Of a DNA stretch of 39,646 bases, positions 38,489 to 39,646 are shown piece by piece. The stretch comes from Mesorhizobium plurifarium. GTDB lineage: Bacteria; Pseudomonadota; Alphaproteobacteria; Rhizobiales; Rhizobiaceae. Positions within the stretch are counted from its first letter, which is position 1, and each line of letters starts with the position of its first letter. The translations under genes were made by a program, and so were the position numbers. Below the pieces are notes generated by a model that worked only from the letters and a program-made list of their open reading frames with translations, made no database searches and was not told the DNA's origin. The DNA lies in assembly GCA_000824785.1 (NCBI GenBank), contig CCNB01000010.1, positions 6,928 to 46,573 on the forward strand, given 5' to 3'.

Positions 38489-39382
38489 CTACGGCACGAT
38501 CAGCGTGCCGGCGCCGTGCTCGGTGAAGAGCTCCAGCAGCACCGAATGCGGCGTCTTGCCGTTGAGGATGACGACGCCCTCGACGCCGCGCTCGATCGCC
38601 TCGATACAGGTCTCGACCTTCGGGATCATGCCGCCCGACACGGTGCCGTCCTTGATCAGCGCCTTGGCCTCGGCGACGGTCAGCTCGTCGATCAGCTTCT
38701 TGTTCTTGTCGAGCACGCCGGGCACGTCGGTGAGGAAGAGCAGGCGCGAGGCGCGGCAGGCGCCGGCAATCGCCCCGGCAAACGTGTCGGCGTTGATGTT
38801 ATAGGTGTGGCCGTCGCGACCAGGCGCCACCGGCGCAAGCACCGGGATCATCTCGGAACGGGCCAGAAGGTCGAGCAGCGTGCGGTCGACCTCGACCGGC
38901 TCGCCGACGAAACCGAGATCGAGCACCCGCTCGATGTTGGAATCCGGGTCGATCATGGTCTTGCGCGCTTTCTCGGCGAACACCATGTTGCCGTCCTTGC
39001 CGCAGAGCCCGATCGCCCATTCGCCCTCGGCGTTGATCAGCGCCACGATCTCCTTGTTGATCGAGCCGGCCAGCACCATCTCGACGATCTCGACCGTCTT
39101 CTGGTCGGTGACGCGCAGGCCGCCCTCGAACTTGGATTCGATGCCCATCTTGGTGAGCATCGCGCCGATCTGCGGCCCGCCGCCATGCACGACGATGGGG
39201 TTGACGCCGGACTGTTTCAGCAGCGCGATGTCGCGGGCGAAGGCCTTGCCGAGCTCGGTGTCGCCCATGGCATGGCCGCCATATTTCACCACCACCGTCT
39301 TGTTCTCGTAGCGCTGCATGTAAGGCAGCGCGCGCGAGAGCAGCGCGGCCTGCATTTCGGCGTTGGCGGCGACGTCCGTCAT
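38489..39382 (-). CDS. argB: Acetylglutamate kinase
   Basis: 297 residues from the ATG at 39382 ([10 protein letters not shown]). Phosphorylates N-acetylglutamate, the second step of arginine synthesis. The glycine-rich nucleotide site is [12 protein letters not shown], the substrate loop is [16 protein letters not shown], and [38 protein letters not shown] is the late nucleotide-binding signature. The length and N-terminal helix suggest the hexameric, arginine-inhibited type. Neighbour order argB-HAD-dapD-dapE, here with insertions, is the rhizobial pattern. An in-frame extension to 39445 is not conserved. Confidence 0.96.
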   Translation of the reverse strand: MTDVAANAEMQAALLSRALPYMQRYENKTVVVKYGGHAMGDTELGKAFARDIALLKQSGVNPIVVHGGGPQIGAMLTKMGIESKFEGGLRVTDQKTVEIVEMVLAGSINKEIVALINAEGEWAIGLCGKDGNMVFAEKARKTMIDPDSNIERVLDLGFVGEPVEVDRTLLDLLARSEMIPVLAPVAPGRDGHTYNINADTFAGAIAGACRASRLLFLTDVPGVLDKNKKLIDELTVAEAKALIKDGTVSGGMIPKVETCIEAIERGVEGVVILNGKTPHSVLLELFTEHGAGTLIVP

Positions 39383-39646
39383 CGATGTGATCCCGGCTTC
39401 TAGAAAGGACGGCCGGGTCTTAGCGGGAATTGCCGCAGGCCGCAAACGGCTTTGCGGTCACAAAGATGAAATCATGCGCTGACCAAGCCATGTAACCACA
39501 TATGGCGGCGCAAGCCCCCTCTCCGGCCGCTTCGCGGCTCACTTTGTGGGCCACGGCATGCACACATTTCCAAGCGGCTGGTCTTTGGCGATAGCGTGCA
39601 TGGCTGCTTGGCGCATGCATTGCCCATGTAGCGCTGGTCGACCCCC
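39383..39646. other. Intergenic region upstream of argB
   Basis: No coding region is supported. It holds a GCCGC-TTC-GCGGC hairpin near 39523-39535 inside a CCCCTCTCCGGCCGC...CTCA block that resembles the palindromic element at 9475-9648, plus a short CCATGTAACCACATATGG near-palindrome around 39488. A 66-codon minus-strand reading at 39420-39620 has no family likeness. The window ends within this region. Confidence 0.5.

Overview
The window looks like chromosomal DNA of a GC-rich alphaproteobacterium of the Rhizobiales, most likely Mesorhizobium or a close Phyllobacteriaceae relative. This rests on the protein style, on the gene neighbourhood argB / HAD nucleotidase / dapD / dapE / truA / fmt / def, and on several families of small palindromic intergenic repeats of the rhizobial type. 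I saw no tRNA, rRNA, CRISPR array, transposase, integrase or prophage gene. Species cannot be named from the sequence alone.

Layout. 1-9.5 kb is accessory: a DUF2156 lysyltransferase-like protein, a MarR-GNAT pair, a Tat-exported PhoX phosphatase with a three-heptamer PHO box, a small multidrug-resistance-like membrane protein, a PAP2 phosphatase, a small XRE regulator, an EamA transporter, and a secreted beta-propeller protein divergent from an XRE-type regulator. 9.6-14.9 kb holds a CYTH-CHAD pair and a four-gene operon (TetR, HlyD-type adaptor, ABC ATPase, ABC-2 permease) in which every junction is an ATGA overlap and the promoter carries a 26-bp perfect palindrome. 15-26.2 kb is mostly housekeeping: a threonine-dehydratase-like enzyme, rmuC, def-fmt-GNAT-truA, a ParDE-type toxin-antitoxin locus with a frameshifted toxin, a membrane protein with dapE, a ketopantoate-reductase-like enzyme, two small membrane proteins and dapD.

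26.3-31.6 kb holds a LOG-family protein, a large imperfect inverted repeat built of 8-bp units, a two-component pair (sensorless NarL-type kinase and LuxR-type regulator) and, divergent from the kinase, three consecutive genes for exported Gly/Asn repeat proteins. Their repeats follow one rule: G-x-x, then the tetrapeptide N-G-N-x once or twice, then N-x. This gives units of 9 or 13 residues. It is the most unusual locus in the window. 31.7-39.6 kb holds a membrane diguanylate cyclase, a 57-residue Tat-like peptide overlapping a GMC oxidoreductase, a 55-residue membrane protein divergent from a MarR regulator, phhA divergent from an Lrp/AsnC regulator, a radical SAM enzyme of the BchE type and argB.

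Links between genes. PhoX, the PAP2 enzyme and CYTH-CHAD all touch phosphate or polyphosphate chemistry, but only phoX has a visible PHO box. dapD, dapE and argB are amino-acid biosynthesis; def and fmt process N-formyl-methionine. Many regulators sit divergent from a target with a palindrome between them, so local one-regulator one-target circuits are the dominant logic here.
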